From NCBI GenBank assembly GCA_947471745.1, contig CANJKZ010000068.1:1531001-1595000 (forward strand): a stretch of 64,000 nt of DNA. Reading direction: 5' to 3'. Made by a program: the position numbers and the translations under genes. Within the stretch, counting starts at the first letter, position 1. Each line of letters begins with the position of its first letter. Below the pieces are notes generated by a model. It worked only from the letters and a program-made list of their open reading frames with translations. It was not told where the DNA came from and did not search any database. This document shows, in pieces, positions 63,216 to 64,000 of the stretch. Source of the stretch: Closterium sp. Naga37s-1 (Eukaryota > Streptophyta > Zygnematophyceae > Desmidiales > Closteriaceae).

Positions 63216-64000
63216 CGACTGCCACGAGATAGGCCCGATAGGCTCGAGTCGGTAGATGTAGCCGGTACGCGAGCGCCTGTTGTCAGAGTCACCGGCGTGG
63301 TCAACGTCGACGTAACCGATCAGCTTAGGCGTTGTAGTTCCGTTCTTGTAGTAGGTTAGTCCGATCGTCGGGGTGCTGACGAGGTAGTGCAGTGCGCGGT
63401 CGAGCTCCGCCATGTGCTCTGCTTCAGGTTTCTTGAGGTAGGTGGCGAGTTGGCTCGCAGAGTACGATAGATCCGGTCGGCAGGTGACTGCTGCGAAGAG
63501 GAGGCATCCTATCTTTCGTTGGTAGTCGCGTATGCCGGCGGGTTTGAGCGGAGCGGAGCCTTCCTTGTGATTTCCGACGGTGTAGCGATATGGTGTGGAG
63601 ATAGCGGTCGGGGTGAGTCCGAAACGCTTGGCGATGATATCGGCGTATTTTGCGGCACTGAGATAGATTGCGTTCTCCTCTTCCTGAATGTTGAGGCCGA
63701 GGTATTGTGTTACGGTAGATAAAACCGTGAGCGTGAGGTCCTGCTGCAGCTCCCCTTCGAACTAGGTCGTGATGCCGTCGGTCGAACCGATGTAAAGCAG
63801 ATGGTCTACGTAGACGATGAGTAGAATGTACTCAGTGCCCTTCGTGAGTCGGTACATGCCCTAGTCGTGCGGTAGCTGGCGGAATCCGATGCGGATGAGT
63901 CGAGCGTGTAGATACTCGTGCCACAGTCTCGGAGCTTGCTTAATGCCATATAGAGATTTCAGTAGTTGGCAGACTTGGTTAGGATCTCCGTTGGAGCCGT
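63210..64000 (-). pseudogene. copia-C-like RT-RNase H fragment, reverse orientation
   Basis: Read on the minus strand from the window edge: RT with VYVDHLLYIG (Asp to His in the active site), LSAAKYADIIAKRFGLTP, and RNase H to PISWQSSKQ, closely similar to 52280-52930 of copia-C. It has at least one stop (after STDGIT). It ends at the same RNase H position at which the plus-strand fragment ends. Confidence 0.85.

Overview
The window is nuclear DNA of a plant-lineage eukaryote. It has intron-rich leucine-rich-repeat (LRR) genes with plant-type 72-nt phase-2 LRR exons, an LRR receptor kinase architecture, Ty1/copia retrotransposons with initiator-Met-tRNA primer sites, and a hAT DNA transposon. 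The high GC content, heavy minisatellite load and glycine/EPGGA-rich copia polyproteins fit a streptophyte green alga (for example a zygnematophyte such as Closterium) better than a seed plant. The taxon is inferred, not shown.

Layout. 1-1867: 5' part of a hAT transposon on the minus strand, cut by the window edge. 1868-10307: gene A (minus strand), 13 exons that join in phase, encoding a signal peptide, an LRR N-terminal cap, ten one-exon LRRs and a cysteine-rich EGF-like tail. A 557-bp MITE sits in a duplicated copy of its last exon. 10308-11457: shared promoter region. 11458-35988: gene B (plus strand, about 24.5 kb), encoding a signal peptide, LRR cap, ten LRRs, a transmembrane helix and a divergent kinase domain. 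Its introns are packed with minisatellites and one holds a 5.9-kb copia element (copia-B, minus strand, 17491-23403). 36081-39960: a complete hAT transposon with an 8-bp target duplication, about 90 bp beyond the gene B stop. 40205-60856: an older copia element (copia-C) split by two young, related copia elements (E1, 44179-51615, and E2, 53452-60589), each with its own 5-bp target duplication. 60857-64000: GC-rich DNA, then a decayed E-like copia fragment fused tail-to-tail to a decayed C-like fragment that runs off the right edge.

Genes A and B form a head-to-head pair and could act as cell-surface sensors: A as a secreted or receptor-like LRR protein, B as a membrane receptor kinase. This is inferred from architecture only. 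The B kinase keeps the ATP-binding lysine and the catalytic-loop Asp but has HGD for HRD and DWS for DFG, and it carries long low-complexity inserts.

The most unusual signal is a family of very short palindromes with core GAG-NNNN-CTC, usually flanked by T-runs and A-runs (centres GCGC, ACGT, TCGA, AATT). They lie in or near the LRR loci, and most sit exactly between the two copies of a locally duplicated stretch (LRR exons, a kinase exon, the EGF exon, intron pieces). None was found inside the retrotransposons. They mark either an undescribed palindrome-associated duplication process or a systematic assembly artefact. Both explanations can be tested.
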